Source: Xanthostigma xanthostigma (taxonomy: Eukaryota > Arthropoda > Insecta > Raphidioptera > Raphidiidae). Taken from it: a stretch of DNA of 64,000 nt. Under the pieces are notes generated by a model. That model did no database searches. It was given only the letters and a program-made list of their open reading frames with translations, and was not told the DNA's origin. Shown here piece by piece: positions 1-9,317 of this stretch. The number at the start of each line of letters is the position of its first letter. The stretch's first letter is position 1. The stretch lies in assembly GCA_963575645.1 (NCBI GenBank), contig OY754465.1, positions 5,766,001 to 5,830,000 of the forward strand, given 5' to 3'. The position numbers were made by a program, and so were the translations under genes.

Positions 1-540
1 TTACTACATTTTGTTTCATGCAGTTGGGCTCCGGCGTGTAGAAAATAGTGATGTGTTGCTTCTGAGCGATTCGTTCATAATGAACGACTCCCTTCTCGGA
101 GCAGAGCGAGTCGCTCTTTTTTTGTGAATGACTCACTCCGAGCGCCGTTGCTCTGTGCTGAACTATTTTGTACTGTTGCATTCGCACATTTACAGAGCAC
201 ACACAGCACAGGCCACAGATGCACTAGTGATTTTTGCACGTACGGAGTTATCTTTGCTGAGTGTAATAGTACTAAGCTTACAGTGACTTAAACCATTCAC
301 ATTGACGTCGTTGATAAAGATATAATATTGTAACAATAAACATTATTATTGTTAAGCTTTTATTATACTTTATAGTTTATATACAATTCTAAATCGAACA
401 TTGCGGACGTACCAAAATGGCGGTTTACCTTTCATTTTGTTCACAGCTCCCTTGACATGGCAAAATATAATCGTATCAAATAACGTACAAAAAGGACTCG
501 TATCGTTTATGACAACAATATGTTTTTATTAATAGGTTAT
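1..540. other. No gene; hairpin-rich repeat remnant at left edge
   Basis: About the first 180 bases hold short inverted repeats around motifs such as gagtcgctc and gttcataatgaac, as in ends of small DNA transposons, but no complete element can be bounded because the window cuts it. The rest up to 540 is AT-rich and shows nothing I recognise. Confidence 0.4.
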
Positions 541-1129
541 TGTAACAAAACTGTTGTAGTCCGTGGTGAAATTATTTATTTACAATAATAAATGTTTTAA
601 CACATAAACGTAAGCGTACTTCTTACTTTAACAGAAATAATAACGTTAATAGAAACAAAAGTAATATTGTTCTAAATAGTAAAATGAAAGACTAAGTAAC
701 AGAGAATATAAATTATGTACACAGATATTTACAACACAGGAACACAACACAAAGTTTCTCAGCACACTTGTCTATTAACTATAAGTCATTTATGTAAAAC
801 CAGATTTGTATAACTGCACTCACTAAATTTTATTTATCTTCACTGAATAATTTATGTCGTCATGCCAGAGCACTTGTATCAACACATGAACAACACGAAT
901 AACTGACTCCCCAGTCCCCACTCAACCACTCCGCTCGCATTTTATAGCTTCGTCCCATGCTTCTCGAATGTTCTCGAAGCACCGAGATGCTTTCCTTTAC
1001 AACGATTGGTTTCTCCAAGCGATTCTCTGAAACGGTCGGGTCTTTACCTGCAGCTTTCGATTGTTATTGTTGTCTTTACTAGAATATTCCTACAGAATCC
1101 ATAGTCGTCCCAACAAAGGGCACGCAACA
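541..1129 (-). mobile_element. Solo LTR (family L2), copy 1
   Basis: Read on the minus strand it begins TGTTGCGTG and ends TTTTGTTACA, the TG...CA form of an LTR. It is flanked by the 4-bp direct repeat ttat (537-540 and 1130-1133), as left by a Ty3/gypsy- or Pao-type integrase. Four related copies are in the window (14510, 15923, 58726, 60350). No internal gag or pol sequence adjoins, so this is a solo LTR left by recombination. It holds a TATA box and a heat-shock-like element, listed separately. Confidence 0.85.
940..978 (-). promoter_or_regulatory. LTR core promoter: TATA box with heat-shock-element-like array
   Basis: At 961-978 the sequence is TTCtcGAAtgTTCtcGAA: four perfectly alternating TTC/GAA units with 2-bp spacing, the consensus for heat shock factor binding. 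On the minus strand it lies just upstream of TATAAAA (about 940-947). The copy at 14654-14666 keeps three units (TTCtaGAAcaTTC) in the same place upstream of tataaa, which argues against chance. HSF control of the LTR is inferred. Confidence 0.6.
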
Positions 1130-1133
1130 TTAT

Positions 1134-1636
1134 TATAGCGGACTGTTTGCATCATTCTTTGGCTTTCAAATTACACTTTAAACATTTTTACTTATGCATT
1201 ATACCTATTCTGCCTGTTGCATAAAAAACGGTACACATCAAAGTGAGTGGCATGTTATACCCGTTAATATATAGGGAAAAAATGATAAGAAATAAATTGA
1301 TTAGACTTTAATTTTTTATTTGATTTACAACCCTGTTGCTAGATAGAATGTTATGACACTGTTCGCGATAATAATACGTATAGCGCGATCACAGAAATTT
1401 ACAATAGAAGCTGTGATGCGTAACGTTTTGTGTGAATGGGAAATATTCGATTGCTGACAATGGACTGATTTGTAAACTGAGTTGTCAATACAATAGCTCC
1501 TGTTCGCTTTTAAGTGGAACTTTAAAAAAGCTTTCATAGTATTCTATTGTAGATTACGTGAACAAAACACAGGTTTTCAAAGTTATTTTAAAGTTCTGTG
1601 TTTCAGATCTGTTTTTAACGATAAAAAATTATTGGT
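1134..1636. other. No gene recognised
   Basis: AT-rich sequence. A 70-codon minus-strand frame at 1325-1537 has no recognisable domain and is within the length expected by chance here. Confidence 0.4.
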
Positions 1637-1650
1637 GTAATAAATATGAT

Positions 1651-1764
1651 CCAATAAATAAAATTATCGACCAATTTTTCAGACAATTGTTATTATTGTC
1701 TGAAAAATTGGTCGATAATTTTATTTATTGAAGAGTTCTAATCAGACGTTAATCAAAGATTTGA
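1651..1764. mobile_element. Penelope-like element tail fragment, palindromic, with 14-bp TSD
   Basis: Two inverted copies of the Penelope-like tail motif (tggtcgataattttattt) meet head to head around attgttattattgt. The 114-bp insert is bounded by the 14-bp direct repeat gtaataaatatgat (1637-1650 and 1765-1778). The same tail occurs at 12.3, 13.3, 21.2-21.5, 25.05 and 40.8 kb. Inverted tail pieces at the 5' end and variable target duplications are typical of Penelope-like retroelements. Confidence 0.75.
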
Positions 1765-1976
1765 GTAATAAATATGATTTTAGAACTTGCTAACAAGTGA
1801 GATTATATTACGTTTCTATTAATCCAAGCTTTTGATTTCAAATAATGTTGTATAACGCAAATATATTAAAAAAAAGTTTCACTGAAGTCGGTATTTAATA
1901 AGGGGAATTATAAAACGGTTGAATAAAAAAAAAAATTGGTGACTGATGATGAGATACTGTTTTAATAACTTGAGAT

Positions 1977-2525
1977 ATTAAAATAATAGTTGGGTGACTA
2001 AATTACTAAGTGAGCGACTAAATTACTAAGTGACCGACTAGAATGCCTTCGGTAATTTTGAAGCAGATATTTTCTTTTGTTTTTATTTTTTTTTTCACTT
2101 TGAGACTACAACTTAAAACTCACATTTTCATGAAGATTGAAAACCACCGCTTTTTTTGATAAAGGGGTATGCGAATAATTTGTCTCGCAGTGAAACTCGA
2201 TGGAGCAAAGGTGGAGTTTAAAAAAAAAAAATTCCGGGGTGAACTATAAGCGGATATACGAATTGTAATTCCGGGGTGAACGATAAAGGGTTATGCGAAT
2301 TGTCTCGCAGAGAAACGGGAAGGGGCAAATGTGGAGTTTTTAAAAAAACAATTCCGGGGTGAACGATAACGGGGTATGCGAAGTAAATAATTAATTGTTT
2401 GAATAAAACTGCGTTTTCTAAAAAATGTATATTTAATTGACAGTCAATTAAATATATATTTTTTAGAAAACGCAGTTCTATTCAGTCGCTCACTTAGTAA
2501 TTTAGTCACCCAACAATTATTTTCT
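1977..2525. mobile_element. Foldback element with nested minisatellite fragment
   Basis: Terminal inverted repeats pair about 1981-2018 (gttgggtgactaaattac...) with 2482-2522. Next to the right arm is a near-perfect hairpin, 2406-2438 against 2442-2476. Between lies a segment (about 2115-2390) matching the 120-bp minisatellite at 47.7-48.05 kb. The motif ctagaatgccttcggtaatt at 2040 recurs at 28.15 kb. No coding sequence is seen. Confidence 0.55.
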
Positions 2526-3300
2526 CGTCACGCGCAGTCAGTGGCTCACTTAGTAATACAGTAACCCAAATTGATTATTTTTGGCACCCAAAATTGTAAT
2601 TTACAGTCACTCGTTTAAATACTACCCTTACAGAACCAAGGACGAATAACAAACATTAAAAAAATGTACCAAATTAGGATCTGTTTTGAAGTGACTTTTT
2701 CGTGTTATTGACTCGACTACCAGGAAAAATCACAAAATTATCATATTTCAATTTTATAGAAAAATGTATCTACCTCTGAAAAATCCTATTTACGAGATTA
2801 TTTAAACTTCGTTTCAGGTTACATGTTGTGCGTGAAGAGCTTAAAAAGTTTCAAGAATGATGAATAAGTACGCATAATAGGCGTTATGCTGCAAAGTTAG
2901 CGTTTCACAAAATGATTATGACCTTGACCGTTCTTATTACACCTTGTAATACTGCGGAAGTTTTGCCGTACTCTAGGACAGAGAGCTGGTGAAGAGTGAT
3001 TTATGAAATTAGTAGCGCCGACACGCAAATATTTAATGATGTAATTAACTATTTACGAATATATTAAGGCATTTTTATTTAATAAGTTGATCCTTTCCAG
3101 ACGTGCAATAGGTATGATGACAGATTTTGAAATACAGTTCTATAGTTTTTATTTTTTAATTTTTTTTTTTTTATTTACTTATTTAATTCCAAAAATATGT
3201 GATACATTTATTTTACCATTTTAAAGTTGGAATAATCCTGTCCAACTTGGCTGAAGACAGTGCTAGGGCAAGAGTAATAATGTATCTACTATTTCCGAAA
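2526..3300. other. No gene recognised
   Basis: AT-rich, with a long A/T homopolymer stretch near 3150-3175. I see no open frame, RNA gene or clear repeat boundary here. Confidence 0.4.
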
Positions 3301-3301
3301 A

Positions 3302-3676
3302 AATAGTATATAGTGCGACTAGTGAGAGAAGGAGAGGATTCCTTCGATCAATGGTCGCACATAATACTTTATTCAACTAGCACGAGTAATATTATGTAAT
3401 CGGGGCCCTGATAAAAGAGGGAAAAATAATAAATCACTTCATTGATTGACGTACCCACCGCCCTCGATGCACACAACATGGCCCTGACTTTCGCTGAATT
3501 GCGATGCTGTTTTCATATATACAAATCGCTACCGCGTTCCTATTGGTCCAGAAACTATGCAGTAATACATTATCGTACAGTTTCGGCTCATTATTAGCAC
3601 TTTACGCGTCAACATGAAGTTATTTATTATTTCCTCCGAATTTAGCAAGGCCCCGAAATTATATATTACTCACGCG
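3302..3676. mobile_element. Foldback repeat interrupted by the provirus (left part)
   Basis: This stretch matches 19848-20276 apart from a deletion of about 60 bp: both carry 'tagtgcgactagtgag', 'ggtcgcacataatacttt' and 'ggccctgataaaagagg'. Inner arms around 3369-3411 pair with the end of the repeat (ttattcaac...gagtaatat). Its last few bases (cgcgtgttgaataaa) are displaced to 11315-11329 by the retroviral insertion. No gene is visible. Confidence 0.75.
3673..3676 (+). repeat. Target-site duplication CGCG, left copy
   Basis: CGCG lies immediately before the 5' LTR and again at 11315-11318 immediately after the 3' LTR. The related uninterrupted repeat has a single cgcg at 20273-20276. Confidence 0.9.
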
Positions 3677-4051
3677 AGTTATACACATGGAACTGCTGAC
3701 AAGATAGATACAACACCCACACATCATTCTTCGAACGAATAGATAACACTATAATATACAAAACCTTTCTTACAGGCAATATTCATTATCTCATCTCATT
3801 ATTCTTTTAGAATTAGAATAGACAGGACTAATGAACATAGTCCAATAAAATATTACTTTAATAATTATAATTACATTTATATAATAACGTACAATTGTGT
3901 TATATATTAGATACTTTCTTTTGCACAAATAACTATTGTCATTTATACAATAAAATAATAACAATACAAAAAACTAACCATTGTCAATTTAATAAAATAA
4001 AAATAAAATAAATTTTTTAAAAACTAAAGTGGTTAGTTGGAAGTTATAACT
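3677..4051 (+). repeat. 5' LTR of the errantivirus
   Basis: 375 bp, AGTTAT...ATAACT. It matches the 3' LTR base for base as far as I can see by eye. The very AT-rich last third contains several AATAAA signals (about 3950-4012). The final T is shared with the first base of the primer-binding site. Confidence 0.92.
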
Positions 4052-4062
4052 GGCGCAGTCGA
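4051..4062 (+). promoter_or_regulatory. Primer-binding site, tRNA-Ser type
   Basis: TGGCGCAGTCGA directly at the 5' LTR border is complementary to the 3' end (CGACTGCGCCA) of an insect serine tRNA, the primer used by the 17.6/297 group of errantiviruses. The one-base overlap with the LTR is also seen in that group. Confidence 0.8.
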
Positions 4063-4154
4063 TACTCGTAAAGGGCGGAGAGGAGTGCAAATTCTTTCCG
4101 TAAAACCAATTGAGCGCATATCAACTGGGACCTTACGACGAACCAAAAACTCCA

Positions 4155-4189
4155 ATGAAAAATCAAGCAAGAAGCATCGTACAGTGAGT
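4155..4189 (+). promoter_or_regulatory. Leader ATG with candidate splice donor for env mRNA
   Basis: An ATG at 4155 in the leader opens a ten-codon frame that stops at 4185-4187 in the unspliced RNA. A consensus-like donor, CA|GTGAGT (cut before 4184), sits at its end. Joining it to the candidate acceptor ending at 9248 keeps phase with env and would add a short basic N-terminus before the hydrophobic start of Env. Several errantiviruses make Env from a spliced message; this particular junction is inferred. Confidence 0.5.
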
Positions 4190-4299
4190 ACTTAATACGT
4201 TTCTTTATAAAATCCTATACAAACCATTCCAATACACCTGAAACTTAATTCAAAGTAAACAAGTGTAACATTTTAAATTTTACTATAATACGACTTTAC

Positions 4300-5562
4300 A
4301 TGTCAAACAATAATAGTTTTAACCTTGAAACACTGATAGATTCACTATCTGAAATTGAAACTAGCAACTCTAATAACAATTCAAATACGAATACAAACAT
4401 GGCGCAATTTAATTTTCAAGATCTGTTAAAAGTCATCCCACCATTTGACGGTGAAAAACCCGAACAATTAAATAGATTCATTCAAAATGTCACAGCGATT
4501 CTAACAGAATACTATGACACGGTTAATACTAATTGCTTCAAAAACCAAGCATTGACCATGACAGTTCGCGCTAAAATAACAGGGAAAGCTCTTGATTATA
4601 TTGATTATTGTAATGCAAATTCTTGGGACGAAATTACACAAGTTTTAACAAGGTATTTTGGTGACAATAGAAATAAACGGCATCTAATTCGTGATCTTGT
4701 CACTCTAAGACAAAAGCCAAATCAATCTTATATTGACTTTTTCGATACTGTCTGTAGAGCATTAACATCGCTAACACACCACACCAGTACTAACGAAACT
4801 AACAAACTTAAGATAGAAGCAGCATTCGAGTTGTACACTGAAACAGCTATATCAACAATTGTAGATAATACACTAGAACCAATGGCTACCTTTTTACGCA
4901 CTAGAGATCCACAATCACTAGATGACATAAAACAACTTGTAATTTCCGAAAGTAGAACAATAGGCCAATACCCTGCTAACAAAAATACATTCGTTAGGCA
5001 AACACCTAAACAAAATTCACAAAATCCAACACAAAGAAACCCGCAAACGAATACCAACAAAATCAATAATTATCCCTATTTTACCCCAAATCAACAATCG
5101 AACCAAAACTTTAACCAATTTCCTTCAAGGCCCATTTCAAACATTAGACCGAGACCAAACACCAACCAAAGTTTCCCGACAAACCGTCAAGTTTTTGGAA
5201 ATCAAATAAAACCAAATACTAACGCTTTTAAACCTAATAGAAACCAACCTATGCCACAACCTACTCCGATGAGTACAACATCTAGGAACACCAACCCGGT
5301 AAATCGCTATTATAACCAACAAACGACATCCCCGTTTAGACACTCAAGTTCTCCAAATTTTGTATCAGAAGAATTATTTAATTTGGAATATGCATCAAAT
5401 GATTCTGAAAACAGCCTTGAAAACAGTCAAAACTATAACGATCCCAATTCCGAAAATCAAGACAATGAAAATGTCAACAATGACACGGAAAATTGCCAAA
5501 TTTCATATTCTAACCAAGATTCAAATTTTTACACAGAGCATTTTACAGACGAAACACCATAG
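4300..5562 (+). CDS. gag: Errantivirus Gag (capsid precursor)
   Basis: 420 residues. It should form the virus-like core that packages the genomic RNA. The conserved capsid-like part is about residues 45-200, from 'IPPFDGEKPEQL' to 'LRQKPNQSYIDFFDTVC', the pattern of Ty3/gypsy capsids. From about residue 230 the protein is rich in Asn, Gln, Pro and Thr and then acidic. There is no CCHC zinc knuckle; errantivirus Gags commonly lack one and use a basic stretch to bind RNA, which here may be the Arg/Lys/Asn-rich part at about 270-340. The ATG is the first in this frame after the leader and follows the short upstream frame at 4155. The frame ends at TAG 5560-5562, overlapping the open pol frame from 5514. 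Identity as Gag is firm from position and fold pattern; the exact cleavage products cannot be seen. Confidence 0.92.
   Translation: MSNNNSFNLETLIDSLSEIETSNSNNNSNTNTNMAQFNFQDLLKVIPPFDGEKPEQLNRFIQNVTAILTEYYDTVNTNCFKNQALTMTVRAKITGKALDYIDYCNANSWDEITQVLTRYFGDNRNKRHLIRDLVTLRQKPNQSYIDFFDTVCRALTSLTHHTSTNETNKLKIEAAFELYTETAISTIVDNTLEPMATFLRTRDPQSLDDIKQLVISESRTIGQYPANKNTFVRQTPKQNSQNPTQRNPQTNTNKINNYPYFTPNQQSNQNFNQFPSRPISNIRPRPNTNQSFPTNRQVFGNQIKPNTNAFKPNRNQPMPQPTPMSTTSRNTNPVNRYYNQQTTSPFRHSSSPNFVSEELFNLEYASNDSENSLENSQNYNDPNSENQDNENVNNDTENCQISYSNQDSNFYTEHFTDETP
5523..5529 (+). promoter_or_regulatory. -1 ribosomal frameshift site (slippery heptamer)
   Basis: A_AAT_TTT read in the gag frame (codons start at 5524 and 5527) fits the X_XXY_YYZ rule. 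The pol frame is -1 relative to gag, is open from 5514, and runs on without a stop through the heptamer into the protease. No other overlap mechanism is needed. I could not identify the stimulatory structure downstream by eye. Confidence 0.7.
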
Positions 5563-8500
5563 AAACCTATAACAATTTCGATAATTTCTCAAACAGTACC
5601 CTACCTTATTTTGAAATCAAAAATCCCCCATTAAAACTCATGATAGATACGGGAGCAACTCGATCTTTTATAGATCCCGAAATTGCAAGAAAATATTTTC
5701 CAAATAAAATTAAACCTGTTCCTTTTGTAGTATCTACCCTCTTTAAAAATCACGATGCTAATGGCGTCATAACTGTTAAAGCTTTCGACGAATTTAACTC
5801 AGATACAAATTTAAATTTTGCTCTTTTCAAATTTCACAATTATTTTGATGGACTAATAGGTATAGATAATCTAACGACACTAAAAGCTTCACTAGATTTT
5901 AACAACCACACTTTGCAAACCTGCAATGCAAATATAAAAATAAAACTTTACGAAATAAATAAAAAAGTGAAAACAAAAAATGAAGTTGAAATTGTAGTTG
6001 AAATAGAACCCAATTCATACAAAATTGCCCAAATACCAGTAGACAAAAATGGCGATGTTATAATTTCAGAATTAGAAACAAAAAACATACTAATTCCAGC
6101 TGTGTTAACTAAGTCACAAAATTTTCAAGCAACCGTTAAAATAATAAACAAAACACCTCAGCCTAGAAAATTAACTTTCCAAAGACCCATAAAAACAGAA
6201 TTATTCGACGAACAAACCTGTTCATTATTCAATGTTCATATCGATTACGAAACTGATCGACAACATATTGACAATATTATAAACACTGATCACATGAATT
6301 CCGAAGAAAAAATTAAATTAATAGATCTCTGTAAAAAATTTCCTGACGTATTTTATACAGAAGGTGAACCGTTGACATTTACACATAAAATCAGACATCA
6401 AATTAGAACCAAAGACGAAATTCCTATATATACCAAATCATACCGTTACCCTTATATCCATAAAAATGAAGTTGAAAATCAAATCGAAAAAATGCTTGAA
6501 CAAAACATCATCAGACACAGTTATTCTCCATGGTCCAGTCCCATATGGATTGTTCCCAAAAAATTAGATAACTCTGGCAAAGCTAAATGGCGATTAGTTA
6601 TTGACTACCGAAAAGTTAACGAAAAAACAATCGATGACAAATTTCCCATTCCCAACATAACTGACTTATTAGATAAACTCGGACGAGCCCAATATTTTAC
6701 AACACTCGATCTAGCTTCCGGATTCCATCAAATCCAAATGGATCCTAAAGACGTTGAAAAAACAGCATTTTCGACAGAATTTGGCCATTACGAATTCCTT
6801 CGTATGCCATTCGGACTTAAAAACGCCCCGTCCACGTTTCAACGTGTGATGAACGACGTATTCAAAGGTTTAATAAACAACATATGCCTAATTTATATGG
6901 ACGATATTGTAATCTTCTCAAATTCACTAGACGAACACATTCAAAATTTAAATAAAATATTTAAAAAATTACGCGAAGCTAACTTTAAAATTCAGTTAAA
7001 CAAAAGCGAATTCTTAAAACGCGAAACTAAATTTTTAGGTCATGTCATAACCCCGGAGGGCACAAAGCCAAATCCAGATAAAATTAAATGCATTCAAAAT
7101 TTTCCAATACCTAAAACACAGAAAGATATTAAAAGCTTCCTCGGACTTTTAGGATATTATAGACGATTTATAAAAGATTTTGCTAAACTAACTGTACCAT
7201 TAACTAAATGTTTGAAGAAAAATGCAAAAATTGAGCACACTTGCGAATTTGTCGAATGTTTCAATTTATGTAAAGAATTACTAATTAACGAGCCTATTCT
7301 ATCATACCCAGACTTTAGCAAACCATTTAACATAACGACAGATGCCTCAAATTTTGCAATTGGCGGAATCCTGTCACAAGGACCAATAGGTAAAGACAAA
7401 CCTATAGCATACGTTTCAAGAACTTTAAATGATTCTGAAAAAAATTATTCAACAATCGAAAAAGAACTTTTGGCAATAGTTTATTCAGTTAAACAATTTA
7501 GACCTTATGTATTTGGAACGAAATTTTCATTAATAACGGACCACAAACCTCTACAATATTTATTCAACCTAAAAGAACCAAATTCTAAACTTATACGATG
7601 GCGTTTAAAATTACTTGAATATGATTATAATATAATTTACAAAAAAGGTAAAGCTAACACTAACGCCGACGCACTTAGCCGTATAGAAATACATACGAAA
7701 ACTACTAAAGAAAACGACAATGTTTCCCTAATACCTAATATTGACGAAAATGACATATCAGACATAGATAACATTATAGACGATCTAATAACGGAATTTC
7801 CTGAACAAAATGAACCTTTAGATTTCGATCCCGAAAGCATCCTTGAAAATTTAGATAATTTTGACCATCCAGAAAATGACAACGATCAAAATGAAACCGT
7901 GCATACTAATGTAGAAAATCCTATATTAGAGATTCCCATATCCGACAAACCGTTGAACTATTTTAACAACCAAATTATTATTAAATTCGTTAACACATTC
8001 GTTTCGAAACCAAAATGTTCTAAATTACACAATTGTAAACATAGAATATTTGCACAAGTACCTACGGAAAACTTCAACGAATACGTCATAGATTTATTCA
8101 AAGAATATCTGAATCCAAAACTAAGATACGGTATACTTTTTCAAAATTTAGTTAACTATGAAAGATTTGTTAATTTAATTCAACAAACATTCAAAAATAA
8201 CGCATACCAAATAACACAAACTAATATCATTCTTAAAGACGAAGAAAATTTGCTAGAACAAGAGAACATAATACAAAATTATCATATAGGAAAAACCAAT
8301 CATCGCGGCATTAATGAAACATACACTCGTATTTCGAATCAATATTATTGGCCCAAAATTCGAGAACACATAACAAAATATATAAACAACTGTGATATTT
8401 GCCAAGTAAATAAATACGAGAGAAACCCAAATAATCCGATCCTGAAATTAACACCTACACCAAATAAACCAAACGAATTGATCAGCATAGACTTGTTCCA

Positions 8501-9317
8501 ATATAAGAAACAAAAATTTCTAACCGTAATAGACGAATTTAGCAAATTTGCCCAAGCCTACCCTGTTGAAGGATGTAATGTTATACCGATTACAAACTGT
8601 TTATTAAATCATTTTTCGCATCATAACCAACCAGCCGAAATTAGAGCTGATAGTGGACCTGAATTTAATAATTCCATTTTAAAAGAATTTTGTAAAACTC
8701 ATAACATTCAACTTCACCTGACAACCAAATTACACCCCCAATCAAACGGCTCCATTGAACGGTTACACTCAACTTTACTCGAACACCTAAGAATAATAAA
8801 CACTAAACATCCTAATATTCCCGCTACTTTAGAAATGACATATGCAATTATTGGATATAACCACTCTATCCATACTACTACTAAACATAAACCTATAGAA
8901 CTCCTTTACGGACACATAAAGGATAATGACTTACTAGCAATTGACTTAAATGAACAATATTTGTCTAATTACGCGACACAACACCGCGAAATAACAAAAT
9001 TATTGTACCAAAAAGTCCATCAGGCCGTAGAAGCAAAAAAATCAAAACTTCTCGAAAAAACAAACGCCTCGAAAGAAACTCCCCCTACATACACTCCACA
9101 CACAAAAACATACATAAAATATAAACCTAGGGTAAAGTCAAAACCCAGATCACGGCCGACTATTGTTCAAAAAGACCTTGATAATAAAGTCAAAACAACC
9201 AAAGACATTTACCACAAACAGCAACTTAAACGACCACTGAAATTCCAGATCGATGCTGCTGTTGACGACCGTAATGACAATCAAAAGCCAGGATGTTCGA
9301 ATAACCGACCTGACTGA
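5523..9317 (+). CDS. pol: Errantivirus Pol: protease, reverse transcriptase, RNase H, integrase
   Basis: Made as Gag-Pol by -1 frameshifting at 5523-5529; the first ATG in frame is at 5640, and residue numbers below count from it (1225 residues). Aspartic protease: MIDTGAT, Asp3. Reverse transcriptase: 'WRLVIDYRKVN', 'TLDLASGFHQI', 'MPFGLKNAPSTFQ' and the catalytic YMDD at 419-422. RNase H: 'TDASNFAIGG' with Asp568, ending near ADALSR (Asp677). An acidic linker follows, about 690-770. Integrase: zinc-binding His882, His888, Cys918, Cys921, then the catalytic triad Asp951, Asp1004, Glu1040, with 35 residues between the last two (D,D35E). The C-terminus is basic. All catalytic residues are present and there is no internal stop, so the enzyme could be active. 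It copies the RNA to DNA in the core and inserts it into the host genome. The last 65 bases overlap the start of env. Confidence 0.95.
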   Translation, partial: KFLHRAFYRRNTIETYNNFDNFSNSTLPYFEIKNPPLKLMIDTGATRSFIDPEIARKYFPNKIKPVPFVVSTLFKNHDANGVITVKAFDEFNSDTNLNFALFKFHNYFDGLIGIDNLTTLKASLDFNNHTLQTCNANIKIKLYEINKKVKTKNEVEIVVEIEPNSYKIAQIPVDKNGDVIISELETKNILIPAVLTKSQNFQATVKIINKTPQPRKLTFQRPIKTELFDEQTCSLFNVHIDYETDRQHIDNIINTDHMNSEEKIKLIDLCKKFPDVFYTEGEPLTFTHKIRHQIRTKDEIPIYTKSYRYPYIHKNEVENQIEKMLEQNIIRHSYSPWSSPIWIVPKKLDNSGKAKWRLVIDYRKVNEKTIDDKFPIPNITDLLDKLGRAQYFTTLDLASGFHQIQMDPKDVEKTAFSTEFGHYEFLRMPFGLKNAPSTFQRVMNDVFKGLINNICLIYMDDIVIFSNSLDEHIQNLNKIFKKLREANFKIQLNKSEFLKRETKFLGHVITPEGTKPNPDKIKCIQNFPIPKTQKDIKSFLGLLGYYRRFIKDFAKLTVPLTKCLKKNAKIEHTCEFVECFNLCKELLINEPILSYPDFSKPFNITTDASNFAIGGILSQGPIGKDKPIAYVSRTLNDSEKNYSTIEKELLAIVYSVKQFRPYVFGTKFSLITDHKPLQYLFNLKEPNSKLIRWRLKLLEYDYNIIYKKGKANTNADALSRIEIHTKTTKENDNVSLIPNIDENDISDIDNIIDDLITEFPEQNEPLDFDPESILENLDNFDHPENDNDQNETVHTNVENPILEIPISDKPLNYFNNQIIIKFVNTFVSKPKCSKLHNCKHRIFAQVPTENFNEYVIDLFKEYLNPKLRYGILFQNLVNYERFVNLIQQTFKNNAYQITQTNIILKDEENLLEQENIIQNYHIGKTNHRGINETYTRISNQYYWPKIREHITKYINNCDICQVNKYERNPNNPILKLTPTPNKPNELISIDLFQYKKQKFLTVIDEFSKFAQAYPVEGCNVIPITNCLLNHFSHHNQPAEIRADSGPEFNNSILKEFCKTHNIQLHLTTKLHPQSNGSIERLHSTLLEHLRIINTKHPNIPATLEMTYAIIGYNHSIHTTTKHKPIELLYGHIKDNDLLAIDLNEQYLSNYATQHREITKLLYQKVHQAVEAKKSKLLEKTNASKETPPTYTPHTKTYIKYKPRVKSKPRSRPTIVQKDLDNKVKTTKDIYHKQQLKRPLKFQIDAAVDDRNDNQKPGCSNNRPD
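9247..9248 (+). promoter_or_regulatory. Candidate splice acceptor for env mRNA
   Basis: The AG in aattccag|atcg precedes the env ATG at 9253 by four bases. Joined to the donor at 4183/4184 it leaves env in frame. A second AG (9290-9291) would be out of phase with the leader ATG. Its pyrimidine tract is weak, so the call is tentative. Confidence 0.4.

Noticed and set aside
4728-5343. Minus-strand frames inside gag
   Set aside because: Shadows of the gag frame; same for the minus-strand frames inside pol.
5360-5572. 70-codon plus frame overlapping the end of gag
   Set aside because: Out-of-frame shadow of gag; pol is in a different frame with clear motifs.
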